This document shows, one piece after another, positions 54,315-63,000 of a stretch of DNA of 64,000 nucleotides. Source of the stretch: Mesonia mobilis DSM 19841. GTDB lineage: Bacteria > Bacteroidota > Bacteroidia > Flavobacteriales > Flavobacteriaceae. The number at the start of each line of letters is the position of its first letter. Position 1 is the stretch's first letter. The stretch is taken from NCBI RefSeq assembly GCF_000423405.1, contig NZ_AUHX01000001.1:434001-498000 (forward strand), given 5' to 3'. The notes beneath the pieces were generated by a model. That model was not told where the DNA came from, ran no database searches, and saw only the letters and a program-made list of their open reading frames with translations. The translations under genes were made by a program, and so were the position numbers.

Positions 54315-55436
54315 TTATTTTTTCTTCTTAAATTCAAAATCAGTATTTGTAGTTCCACTACTAACATTACCTCTTTTTAGCTTTATTCGATTTTCATCAA
54401 CCCCTTTTTTGATTAATTCTTTTTTGATTGCTTCTCCTCTATTATCAAGCATTTCTCCTGCTGTCAAATCACCGCTTACTTTAGTACTCTCTGTAGTGCC
54501 TTCTGGATATGCAGCATTAGTAGTAATTTCAATAATATTATCTTTTCCAGCTTCTTTAATTACATTGTCAATATTTGAGCGATAATCACTTGTTTCCTTA
54601 AAATCAGCAGTATTAGAGTCAAATTTTATATCTAAAGAAATAAAATTTGATTCTATATCTCCTACTATAATTATACTCGATTTTCTCCGTTTTAGTTTTA
54701 CATCTACTGTTTGTAAAGATATTCCACCCGTAACTCTGTTTGGTGATGGTAAAATTCCTATAATTATTCCATCATCAACATATTTTTTATAATCAGCTTT
54801 ATTTACAACAATTGAATATTTTCCTTTCTCATTGAGATTTCCATTAATCAAATTAAAAGGTCTTACATGTGGATTTTTTTCACTATTTGTTGAAAACATC
54901 TCATCTAATTCTTGATATTTATAACCAAAATCATCATATTTTTCATTACTGTCCAAATTATGAATTATTAATTTACCTTGATTTGAATTATAGTGAACCT
55001 CCCTATCAACACTAACTCTGAGATAAACAAATTCTTCATCTTTTTGTAAAACTCTATAATCTAACTCTTCCAAACCATCTAAATCTACAGATTCAATCGG
55101 CTTATTACCTGCAAACTGATAGGGAGTATACCATGGGAAGCTTTTAAATAATGGATCTTGAGATAAAAACCTACCTAGTCTGGGGTCATAGATTCTAAAA
55201 CCATAATCAATTTGTAAACCTTCCCCTTTAATTTCATTATCAGCCTCTTTCCCATTAAACCCATAGCGGTAGTCCGAGGTGTTCCCGTGGCGTCCGGGTA
55301 AGAGCATCCTATCTTGCATGTCATAATAGTCATCCATTCTTAAAAAAAAAGTATAAGAATTTAGAATTAAATAACAGAAAACACCTACTATAAGTAGAAA
55401 AAAAACTGAATAGTAAAGCGAAGCAGCTTTTAACAT
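54315..55436 (-). CDS. Rhs-core module 3 with membrane anchor and OmpA-like C-terminus
   Basis: The 373-residue product starts with a hydrophobic helix (LYYSVFFLLIVGVFCYLIL), then the Rhs core ([52 protein letters not shown]). The C-terminal region resembles an OmpA-like peptidoglycan-binding domain (ISLDIKFDSNTADFKETSDY, then EMLDNRGEAIKKELIKKGVDENRIK). It lacks an obvious catalytic toxin domain. An ATG at 55436 is preferred over a TTG one codon upstream. The DNA encoding the core shares about 40 bases with modules 1 and 2. Confidence 0.7.
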   Translation of the reverse strand: MLKAASLYYSVFFLLIVGVFCYLILNSYTFFLRMDDYYDMQDRMLLPGRHGNTSDYRYGFNGKEADNEIKGEGLQIDYGFRIYDPRLGRFLSQDPLFKSFPWYTPYQFAGNKPIESVDLDGLEELDYRVLQKDEEFVYLRVSVDREVHYNSNQGKLIIHNLDSNEKYDDFGYKYQELDEMFSTNSEKNPHVRPFNLINGNLNEKGKYSIVVNKADYKKYVDDGIIIGILPSPNRVTGGISLQTVDVKLKRRKSSIIIVGDIESNFISLDIKFDSNTADFKETSDYRSNIDNVIKEAGKDNIIEITTNAAYPEGTTESTKVSGDLTAGEMLDNRGEAIKKELIKKGVDENRIKLKRGNVSSGTTNTDFEFKKKK

Positions 55437-55511
55437 CAAAAAGTTAAATTTTTATTATAATAAAATAGAAATATAAATATTTATCAATAAAAACCAAAAT
55501 TAAAGTTAAAT

Positions 55512-56951
55512 TTAATTTTTAAAAATATTGTTTAGATCTTCATAAATACTTCTATAAATAATTGTCTGTCTTTCTAAACTAACCTCGAATTTTGTTCTCC
55601 TATCCTCAATATTGATTTTTTCTAAGCTAAATCTTATTTTTCGATCCTTCCCATCAGCAAAAGCGATAAACTCCCCGGCTTTGAGTTTAAAGAACTCGTG
55701 AGCCCTCCGTTTCGAAACCTCTTTCTCCCCTTTGGTTACCCTACTTTGTAAAGTTAATCCACTACTTTTGCTCACACTCTTGGTAGGAGATTTAATGATT
55801 TCAAAAAAGCGCTCATAATACTTTGCCGTATCGGGATCATTCACCTTTCCGAAAAACTGATAAGATAGATTACTCAGAATCGCCTTACTCGCCTTATCTC
55901 CGTAAAGCATATCATTTTGTATCTTATCCTGCATCACATAGATCGTTGCAATATTATAGCTCCGAAGAGTTGCCGGAATACGGTGCATATGTGGTAATTT
56001 GATGGTGGGAGCTTCTTCCATCAATAGAAAAGATCCCTCCCGCTGGCGAACACTCATCTGCTTGGTAATGGTATGAATAATAGTGGCAATAATCGGGGAA
56101 TAAGCAGATTCGTATTGCGGATTGTTACTAATGGAAATCACGGCGTGATGTTCAACTGCATTGATATCTAAGGGAATCTGATCAGCGGAGAGCATATAAA
56201 ACATTTTCTGAGAGCTGATTTTTTTAAACGCATTAGCAAGTGTACTTTTAACTCCTGCGGTTTGCTTTTCAGAATCAATCCCATTGATAAATGCTCCTGC
56301 CATACTTTTTGCGGTGAGATCACTACTTAGAAAAGCCACCAGACTCTTTGTATCCAAATACTGAAACACAGCGATAAGATGGGGTAAACTACAATACTGC
56401 GGATACCTTGATTTCAGTTTCCAGATAAGTGCTGCCAGTAACCCTTCCACTGCATCTGTAAAAAAACGATTGCTTCCGCTCGAAGAAGATAGATTTTGTT
56501 CTAACAGATTCTCCATTAAAACTTTCGCCACTTCATTGACACTCTCTTCATTCGGCAAATACCGAGGAGCGATGGGATTTACTCGGTATTGAACCCGATC
56601 AAAAGAAACAGGATAAAAGCGCACTCCTGCAGCCTCAAATAAAGGTAGAGCAATCTCGGTAAGTTCCTGATCTTTATAATCGTGAATCACCCCAGAAAAT
56701 TTATACTTGCTAAAATGCAGCAACAAATTATAAACCACACTAAAGGTTTTTCCGCTTCCTGCAGCTCCGATGATCGAAACCCCTTTTCTAATATCCTGAA
56801 TTTTAAAACGTCCTCCTCGAAGCTTAAGTTTTACTTGATATTTTTCAGGGACTTTTGAGGTGCTTCTTTCGGTAAAGAGTCCCCAACAAATCACTCCCAA
56901 AAACAAAAGAGGAGCTACATAAACGAAAAGGTAAGCAATATCTATACTCAT
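55512..56951 (-). CDS. Type IV coupling protein (VirD4/TraG-type ATPase)
   Basis: The 479-residue protein has an N-terminal membrane helix (about 7-24), Walker A GAAGSGKT (62-69), and a Walker B-like FLLMEEAPTIKLP. Coupling proteins bring the relaxase-bound DNA strand to the secretion channel. It overlaps the relaxase-like gene by 4 bases (ATGA). The substrate is probably the DNA nicked at the oriT region upstream of the mob genes. Confidence 0.93.
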   Translation of the reverse strand: MSIDIAYLFVYVAPLLFLGVICWGLFTERSTSKVPEKYQVKLKLRGGRFKIQDIRKGVSIIGAAGSGKTFSVVYNLLLHFSKYKFSGVIHDYKDQELTEIALPLFEAAGVRFYPVSFDRVQYRVNPIAPRYLPNEESVNEVAKVLMENLLEQNLSSSSGSNRFFTDAVEGLLAALIWKLKSRYPQYCSLPHLIAVFQYLDTKSLVAFLSSDLTAKSMAGAFINGIDSEKQTAGVKSTLANAFKKISSQKMFYMLSADQIPLDINAVEHHAVISISNNPQYESAYSPIIATIIHTITKQMSVRQREGSFLLMEEAPTIKLPHMHRIPATLRSYNIATIYVMQDKIQNDMLYGDKASKAILSNLSYQFFGKVNDPDTAKYYERFFEIIKSPTKSVSKSSGLTLQSRVTKGEKEVSKRRAHEFFKLKAGEFIAFADGKDRKIRFSLEKINIEDRRTKFEVSLERQTIIYRSIYEDLNNIFKN

Positions 56952-57982
56952 AATTCAATAGATCCGGAATGGATGGCTTTTGTAATCCCTTTTTTAAGCT
57001 TCGCCATAATTTTTCCGGCGAGCTGAGAGGAAGTCAAGGGAATAGTTGTTAAGGGTAATTTCACTCCTCTTTCTTTTAGCAGTTGGAAAGCTATTTTCTT
57101 CTCTGGTGCAGGAAGCCGAAGAAGTTGTTTAAAATACCTCTCCGGATGTTTTAAAAAAGTATTTCGAGCTTGGTAGCTTTCCACATAATTTCTTCGATAA
57201 TTGAATTTCCGATCAAAAACTTCTTCTGCCGCTTTAAAAAATTGATCCCGATCGAAACCTCGTTTCACTTCTTTCCCGTGAAGCATAGTCGTTGACGCTT
57301 TGTACCTACTCCCAGGAGAAAGACTATACCGATTAGATCGATCTTTTCGACTCACCAGCACGTGAATATGGCGCTGATCCCCTTCCTTGATCATTCCCTC
57401 CTCGATCATCTTCCCTTGCTGTTGATGCGGCGATTTTTGCTGAAGTTCCCGAATGCTTTGCTGTTTCGTTTGAATACTTCCTTCCATCTCCCCTTTTTTG
57501 ATGAGTACCATCTCATGCTGTAAACGAGCAATTTTTTGAATATAAGGTCGATTTTCCCGAACAGCCCTATCGGTACCTTTATACCTACGCTGGTGTTCTA
57601 ATTTTGCAAAATAGAGAATATCATCCTTAGTAATTTTACGTCCCTCTATTTCCCGATGAAAAGCCTTGGCATAGTTTTCCATAAGGCTTCGGGTATAAGC
57701 TTTTAAGGCGGAAGGCTTATCAGCAATATGTGCCAGTTCCCTCGCACTGGGATTGATTGTGATCGAATAAAATTTAGGCTCTTTTTTCTTTAGTTTAGCC
57801 GTGTTTTGATCGATAGACACTTTCACCTCTTCTGCAGAAATTTTATCATCATATGGATCAAAAAACGCCTCCATTTCATTTTGGGTTTTCCCTTGATTTT
57901 CTTTTTCCAGATAGTCTACAAAATCACTGGCACTTTGCAGGTAATGACTACCGAGTTTCTGTGGTGTGATGGTGATATACAT
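56948..57982 (-). CDS. DUF5712-type relaxase-like mobilisation protein
   Basis: The 344-residue protein has N-terminal strands (YITITPQKLGSHYLQ) and the metal-binding pair H205/H207 in DQRHIHVLVSRKDRSNRYSLSPG, a relaxase-like motif. Sequence context with BfmA-like and coupling proteins supports a role in nicking at oriT. It overlaps the BfmA-like gene by 35 bases and the coupling gene by 4 bases. Catalytic tyrosine cannot be assigned with confidence; several tyrosines are near the N-terminus. Confidence 0.82.
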   Translation of the reverse strand: MYITITPQKLGSHYLQSASDFVDYLEKENQGKTQNEMEAFFDPYDDKISAEEVKVSIDQNTAKLKKKEPKFYSITINPSARELAHIADKPSALKAYTRSLMENYAKAFHREIEGRKITKDDILYFAKLEHQRRYKGTDRAVRENRPYIQKIARLQHEMVLIKKGEMEGSIQTKQQSIRELQQKSPHQQQGKMIEEGMIKEGDQRHIHVLVSRKDRSNRYSLSPGSRYKASTTMLHGKEVKRGFDRDQFFKAAEEVFDRKFNYRRNYVESYQARNTFLKHPERYFKQLLRLPAPEKKIAFQLLKERGVKLPLTTIPLTSSQLAGKIMAKLKKGITKAIHSGSIEL

Positions 57983-58580
57983 ACTCTATTTTTTGTTGAA
58001 TTTTCTCCCATTGTTTCGGGGTCATTTCCAAACGGAAATAATTCTTCCCTAATCCAGGTTTGATGTAGCGAACATTAGATGAAATAGCCGAATATAATTC
58101 ATAAAGCATCTTACTTCTCTCCTGTTCACTATGATAGGCGATTTCCCAAGAGGAAACTTCCGGAACCTCCCGGCTTGGAGCTTCCTTTTCCACCTTTAAT
58201 TCAGGAATTTCCTTACAGGAAGACGGGTTGAATAATTCTCTTTCCTGAATATCCGGGGTATTCTCATCGGTAGCCGCTACCTGTTCGAAAAGCAATTGAA
58301 GCATAGCCTGAGTAGGCTTGGTTTGCCTTTTTTCAATATCTTTAATAATAGCGATCATTGCATTCATTCTTTTTTTTAACCTACGCTCCAAGGTATCCAT
58401 ATTATTCCCTAAAGATTCATAAGGAGAAAGCTGGTGTGTGTCAAAAAATCGAAGCATAGCCTGGAGACTATCACTATGAGAAGTCCTTAATTTCTTGGAG
58501 AAAATCCGGAACTGATCCGCCACCTCTTTTTTAAAATTAATCGCTGAAAACTTGTACTTTTTAAAAGGTTTAGGTTCCAT
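57948..58580 (-). CDS. BfmA/BtgA-family mobilisation protein
   Basis: The 210-residue protein opens with FKKYKFSAINFKKEVADQFRIFSKKLRTSHSDSLQAMLRFFD, the BfmA/BtgA ribbon-helix-helix-like segment, and continues with basic helices (TLERRLKKRMNAMIAIIKDI). Such accessory proteins bind oriT and help the relaxase. It is the first gene of the mob operon, directly downstream of the oriT-like region. Its end overlaps the relaxase start. Confidence 0.88.
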   Translation of the reverse strand: MEPKPFKKYKFSAINFKKEVADQFRIFSKKLRTSHSDSLQAMLRFFDTHQLSPYESLGNNMDTLERRLKKRMNAMIAIIKDIEKRQTKPTQAMLQLLFEQVAATDENTPDIQERELFNPSSCKEIPELKVEKEAPSREVPEVSSWEIAYHSEQERSKMLYELYSAISSNVRYIKPGLGKNYFRLEMTPKQWEKIQQKIEYVYHHHTTETR

Positions 58581-58639
58581 TTGCTGTAAAAATTACCCGA
58601 TATTTAAGGCTCACGAAGGTATTTGCTGCAAAAACAGGC

Positions 58640-58800
58640 AAGTACACAATCTGACCAATCACCGCACCCCCTATCCCTAGGCGATTTCAGAAAAAACATA
58701 TCGCTATAACACCGCTCTGCGTGTTATCCTCTTGCTTTTCCTTTTCGTCCCCGTGGGGGACAAAAATTCAAACCTCCGGCAGTCACCGAAAACCACGAAT
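58640..58800. other. Putative origin of transfer (oriT)
   Basis: Between the mob operon and the next minus-strand gene lies a GC-richer stretch with clustered inverted repeats: GCGAT/ATCGC (58681-58685, 58700-58704), ATAACAC/GTGTTAT (58706-58712, 58721-58727) and a tight GTCCCC-GTG-GGGGAC hairpin (58747-58761). Position upstream of bfmA-relaxase genes and repeat layout are typical of an oriT. A nick site cannot be assigned from sequence alone. Confidence 0.6.
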
Positions 58801-58908
58801 TAAAACTTATTTATTTGGTCGTTCAGGAAAGTCAAATCAAAAAATAAAAGGACCAAAACTTCTATCTTTTAATGCTTTAAAGATACGAATTTCAGTCTAT
58901 TAAACATT

Positions 58909-58941
58909 AAAAAAAGCCCTCATTAAATAAGGGCTTTTTTG
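58909..58941 (-). terminator. Terminator of the RadC-like/65-residue operon
   Basis: AAAAAAGCCCT pairs with AGGGCTTTTTT around an 8-9 base loop, 15 bases past the stop of the 65-residue gene. The A-run and T-run flanks allow action on both strands. Confidence 0.85.
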
Positions 58942-58955
58942 TTGTTATTTAGCAA

Positions 58956-59153
58956 TTACATCTTAAATACAAAATGATAAGTATATAGGTTTCGTATGGC
59001 TTCCTCTTCTAGGAGTTGGTCATAATTCACATGGTTTTTCTGAGCATAACTCATCAATTCTTTACCATAACGTCGATGCACTTCCTTTTTAGAAATTGAA
59101 ATTAAGTGTTCCTGTGTTTCGCTATCGAGATTCGTATAATTTAAATAGATCAT
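58956..59153 (-). CDS. Small conserved-looking protein, 65 residues
   Basis: The product is acidic-basic mixed and helical (DSETQEHLISISKKEVHRRYGKELM, then EEEAIRNLYTYHFVFKM). Such genes are common between the mob and RadC genes of Bacteroidota ICEs. It follows the RadC-like gene by 15 bases. Function is unknown. Confidence 0.65.
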   Translation of the reverse strand: MIYLNYTNLDSETQEHLISISKKEVHRRYGKELMSYAQKNHVNYDQLLEEEAIRNLYTYHFVFKM

Positions 59154-59168
59154 AAACGAAATTTTAAT

Positions 59169-59618
59169 TTACAAAACTCCCTGATCGGCAAAACTGTAAT
59201 ACTCTTTTTTAGGAGTAATGATAAGATGATCAAGAACTTTGACATCCAATAACTCTCCCGCTTTGATAATCTTTTGCGTAAGCTGTCGATCAGCTTCACT
59301 AGGTTTTAAAGTACCGCTTGGGTGGTTATGTAAAAGTATGATCGCTGTAGACAAACTTTTTAATACAACGGCAAATAAGATTCTAAGATCTACTAAGGTT
59401 CCGGTAATTCCACCTTTTGAAACCTCGTAAATACCTTTGACGATATTTGAATTATTGAGCAATAGAATTTTAAAATGCTCCTGCATTTCGATATGGTTTT
59501 GATCCCAATGTTCAAAAGCCAGTTGTGCAGCATCTTGTGAACAACCAATTTTAAAAGTGGAATTTATCGTTTGATTTCCGTGGTAGCTGATTTGAATTTC
59601 ATTAACTTTGGTTTTCAT
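59169..59618 (-). CDS. RadC-like JAB-domain protein of the element
   Basis: The 149-residue protein has the JAMM motif LLHNHPSGTLKPSEADRQLT (H-x-H and Asp) followed by DHLIITPKKEYYSFADQG. It lacks the N-terminal helix-hairpin-helix of chromosomal RadC, as is usual for element-borne copies. A hydrolytic zinc protease fold is known; the cell role is unclear, though it often travels with anti-restriction or transfer genes. Confidence 0.9.
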   Translation of the reverse strand: MKTKVNEIQISYHGNQTINSTFKIGCSQDAAQLAFEHWDQNHIEMQEHFKILLLNNSNIVKGIYEVSKGGITGTLVDLRILFAVVLKSLSTAIILLHNHPSGTLKPSEADRQLTQKIIKAGELLDVKVLDHLIITPKKEYYSFADQGVL

Positions 59619-59651
59619 GATACTTTTATTTTTTAAAAGGTTAACAATGAA

Positions 59652-59688
59652 AAAGAGGGCACTACTTTAGACTGGAAATGCCCTCTTT
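59652..59688 (-). terminator. Terminator between ssb and the RadC-like gene
   Basis: AAAGAGGGCA (59652-59661) pairs with TGCCCTCTTT (59679-59688) around an 18-base loop. A T-rich tract follows on both sides. It separates the ssb transcription unit from the RadC-like gene. Confidence 0.75.
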
Positions 59689-59697
59689 ATTTTTTAC

Positions 59698-60039
59698 TTA
59701 TTCCGCAGCTTGATTTCCAAGAAATAAAATTTCTTGCACCACAACTTCGGTTACATATCTTTTTTCACCCGTTTGGGTTTCATAAGATCTGGAGGTCAAT
59801 TTTCCCTGAATGGCTATTTCTTTTCCTTTACCGACATATTTTTCGATAAGATCCGCCTGATTTCCCCAGGCGATCAGGTTGTGCCATTGGGTATCCTGCA
59901 CTTTCTCACCATCCTTTTGGTAATATTCATTAGTTGCCATCGATAAACGAACCGCTTTTTTACCACTGTCAAAAGTGATGGTTTCCGGGGTGTTCCCCAC
60001 ATTTCCGATTAATTGAACTTGATTTTTGATCGTACTCAT
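59698..60039 (-). CDS. ssb: Single-stranded DNA-binding protein (element copy)
   Basis: The 113-residue protein is a short SSB: NQVQLIGNVGNTPE, ATNEYYQKDGEKVQDTQWHNLIAWGNQADLIEKYVGKGKEIAIQGKL, then RSYETQTGEKRYVTEVVVQEILFL. It lacks the acidic C-terminal tail of chromosomal SSB, as is common for mobile copies. It probably protects transferred single-stranded DNA. A long folded region lies upstream. Confidence 0.95.
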   Translation of the reverse strand: MSTIKNQVQLIGNVGNTPETITFDSGKKAVRLSMATNEYYQKDGEKVQDTQWHNLIAWGNQADLIEKYVGKGKEIAIQGKLTSRSYETQTGEKRYVTEVVVQEILFLGNQAAE

Positions 60040-60125
60040 AACATTAAAATTTAGATTCTACCATTAGTGTAGAAAGGTTAAACATTGATTTACTTATTAT
60101 ATCTGAAGCGTTTTCCTTTTTGATT

Positions 60126-60404
60126 TTTACTTCGCTTCCGATGTTGTTGTTTTGAAATGATTTCATAATGATATTTTTTTGATTTACTTCCCATAGAGCT
60201 GTGAGCTGTTTCCTTTTTTGATGCTGATACGTTTTCAGGAATTGGAATTAGGGAAGATGTATAAAAAGGAAGAATGACTGGCTTATGCCATCTGGACTAA
60301 CTTCCAATTCCTGGTATTTTGCATAGTAAAAAAGGGAGGGACAGTGAGCAGCCGGGAAGTCAACAAAACCATTGAAATTGAAAAACAACCGGAAGCGAAG
60401 TAAA
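60126..60404. repeat. Long imperfect inverted repeat upstream of ssb
   Basis: The arms pair along almost the whole length: 60126-60140/60390-60404 (15 bp perfect), 60146-60153/60382-60389 (8 bp), 60186-60192/60354-60360 (7 bp), 60236-60247/60302-60313 (12 bp perfect), 60248-60251/60297-60300, and 60255-60259/60289-60293. No gene lies within. It may be a single-strand initiation site, a second transfer-related site, or a structured leader of ssb. The adjoining 60405-61143 shows no intact gene. Confidence 0.65.
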
Positions 60405-61143
60405 TGGAAGTATATAACTTTCCTATAAAAGTCTATCTAATCGAATACTTGACTTCTAGTGATAAATGAATAAGAATTATGCACCGGGGAGAAATAAATA
60501 ATAATAGGAGTAACAGATTAGAAAAATTATAACTTTTTAAAACCAATTCATATACACAGTTTATTAATGGATTGAAAAAATAATCTAACATTTAGTAAAT
60601 AAATTGAAATATTGAATTGCTAATTATATCTAAATTGAAAACTAAAATGTAAGTCTACTTTGAACTCCTATTTTTCTGTGGATTCTTGTGAGAAACTCAT
60701 AATTCATCTCAAGACATACCTCCCTGTTAAATATTTATTTAATATGTATTCTTTGAAAATTACTCAAAACTTGATAGGACCGTATCAAATTTTATGAACT
60801 ACCATTCTTCATTTTTTCTTGTAAAAGAATAAGAATTTATGCTATCATTGGATAATACTTATTCCACATATATAGACAAATATCAATTCAAATTTCTAAA
60901 CTCTTTAGGTACAACACTAGCCTTTTTGTTCAAATAGTTGGGTAAAGTGCTGTAGATATTAAGAACCATATGCGGTGAGTGGATATACTGATCTAGTCTT
61001 TGTATTGAAGTGAATTTAGTTTGAATAGGTGTTCCTATTGGTTTGATCCTACCCAATTTTTTCGTTTTAGTGACTCACAGCTTTTTTTGCAGTAGTGCTT
61101 TACTAATTATTCATTTATTTCATTCGAGATTTTGAGACTTATA

Positions 61144-61590
61144 CAAAATTAAACATCGCCCCTAACAAAGGTGTTTTGCTTTCTAGTCCTGTAAATTTTG
61201 ACAAAACCAGTTTAATAAAACTGTTAGGTAAATCGTACTAAACCAAAGGTTTTATGAACTAATTCTAGCAAGAAACATTACATTTGCTTTCACTAGTATT
61301 TGGTACCAAACCATCCAAAAATATGATAACTGTAATTTCTATTATTTTGAAAATTTAAGTGTAAAAAGCACTGGAAGAAATTTCGGTGAAAAATGCAATG
61401 TTATTAACGAAATACTTTTAAGTACCTGCTACTCCGAGTGCACTCAAGGAGTCAAAACCCATGCCCCAACAAACTTTAACGCACAGGAATTAGAATAACG
61501 CCATGGTAACCCTTTACAGGCCATAATACGTCAACTCTTTAATTTGGTTGTTTTTGATAAGGAAAGTAAGGACAAAAGAATTTAAAAGAA
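61144..61590 (+). pseudogene. Decayed copy of the element's DnaC-like ATPase
   Basis: In two plus-strand frames the translation parallels the gene at 21912-22580: NKGVLLSSPVNFDKTSLIKL (against HKGILLSGPVGCGKTSLMKL), then EKCNVINEILLSTCYSE, THAPTNFNAQELE and LFNLVVFDKESKDKR (against LFNLIAFSKDAKDKR). Walker A is destroyed (VGCG to VNFD), a stop interrupts at RHGNPL, and internal stops and a frameshift occur. It marks the remnant of a second related element. Confidence 0.75.
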
Positions 61591-61620
61591 ACTTGAAAAT
61601 GATTTCATAGATTTGTTGTT

Positions 61621-63000
61621 ATGTTAAACGAAAAAAACATTAAATCATTTATTGCCTCCGGAGAGGGTTATAATATTGAATTTAAGGTTAGTATACCAAG
61701 TAAAATTAAAGATGTTACTGAAGAAATTTGTGCTTTTGCTAATGCAGCTGGAGGAACACTTCTTTTAGGTGTAAACGACAACAATGTTGTTCAAGGAGTT
61801 ACTTTTAATAATGCTAAACGTTCTGCGCTTCAAAATTCAATTAATGAAATTTCACCCGCTTTACATTGTAAGATTTATACTGTAACTGTAGACTCCAAAG
61901 ATGTTGTAGTTATTGAAGTGCCTTCTGGAGAAAATAAGCCATATGTTTTATCCGGTGCAATTTATGTTCGTCAAGGTCCAAATTCGCAAAAATTGACTAC
62001 CGTTGAAGAAATGAGAGATTTTTTTCAGCAAGCAGATAAAATTTATTTTGATGAAGCACCTTGTAAGGCAATTGATATAGATCAAGATGTTCCTGATAAT
62101 AATATTAATCAGTTTAGAGTTTTAGCTGGGTTAGGTGCTACAGTTTCAAACGAACAAGTTTTCAATAACCTTAAACTAATTACTAAAGAAGGTTTCTTAA
62201 AAAATGGAGCCACATTATTCTTTGCCGAAAATCCTGAACATTTTTTCGAAAAAGCCGTAATACGTTGTATCGCTTTTGATGGTATTTATAAACGGTTTAT
62301 TGAAGACGATAAAATAATGATAGGCTCTTTATACAATCAATACTTGCAAGCAATGTCTTGGTTGAAGAAGAAATTAGATGTACGTTATGATATTGAGGGA
62401 GAAGGTTCCCAACCAAGAAAAGAAATTTGGGAAATTCCGGAAACCGTTTTCAAAGAAGCTATAATTAATGCCCTGGCGCATAGAGATTATTACGATAAAG
62501 GAGCTCGTATTACTATTGAGGTATTTAATGATAGAGTTGAGATTTCTAATCCTGGAGGTTTAATCAGTGGTATTCCTAAAAATGAATTTGGTAAAAGAAG
62601 CTTAAGTAGAAATCCTTTAATATTTGGTCTATTTGAGAGAATTAGAATGGTTGAACAAGTGGGCTCAGGTATTGGAAGAATGAGAGACTTAATGATTGAA
62701 GCTGATTTAACTGAACCTGAATTTAATACTGAAGGAATGTTTACTGTAACAGTTAGAAGACCTTTTGATTTTAATAAGTGGGTAGATAAGTGGGTTGATA
62801 ATCTTACTGATAATAGAGTTAATATCATTAAAGCTATTCACGAAAATAGTAAAGTTTCTAAAAGAGAACTTGAAGATAAAGTTGGCTTAAGTGCTACTGC
62901 TATTGATAACAACCTTGATGCCCTAAAAGATTTAGGTCTTATAGAAAGAGTTGGTAGCGCAAAAGGAGGTCATTGGCAAATTAATTATATACTTCCTTAA
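61621..63000 (+). CDS. AlbA_2/Schlafen-like ATP-binding protein with RecG-type C-terminal domain
   Basis: The 459-residue protein has an AlbA_2 domain (EGYNIEFKVSIPSKIKDVTEEICAFANAAGGTLLLGVND), then ENKPYVLSGAIYVRQGPNSQKL, an HATPase-like region typical of this family (FKEAIINALAHRDYYDKGARITIEVFNDRVEISNPGG, EQVGSGIGRM), and a C-terminal winged helix (SKRELEDKVGLSATAIDNNL). A short repeated WVDKWVDN precedes the winged helix. Members are putative regulators or defence proteins. The next gene starts directly after its stop. Confidence 0.85.
   Translation: MLNEKNIKSFIASGEGYNIEFKVSIPSKIKDVTEEICAFANAAGGTLLLGVNDNNVVQGVTFNNAKRSALQNSINEISPALHCKIYTVTVDSKDVVVIEVPSGENKPYVLSGAIYVRQGPNSQKLTTVEEMRDFFQQADKIYFDEAPCKAIDIDQDVPDNNINQFRVLAGLGATVSNEQVFNNLKLITKEGFLKNGATLFFAENPEHFFEKAVIRCIAFDGIYKRFIEDDKIMIGSLYNQYLQAMSWLKKKLDVRYDIEGEGSQPRKEIWEIPETVFKEAIINALAHRDYYDKGARITIEVFNDRVEISNPGGLISGIPKNEFGKRSLSRNPLIFGLFERIRMVEQVGSGIGRMRDLMIEADLTEPEFNTEGMFTVTVRRPFDFNKWVDKWVDNLTDNRVNIIKAIHENSKVSKRELEDKVGLSATAIDNNLDALKDLGLIERVGSAKGGHWQINYILP

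Noticed and set aside
60126-60404. Retron msr-msd as an explanation of the long inverted repeat
   Set aside because: No reverse transcriptase gene lies nearby in the window; the neighbours are ssb and decayed genes.
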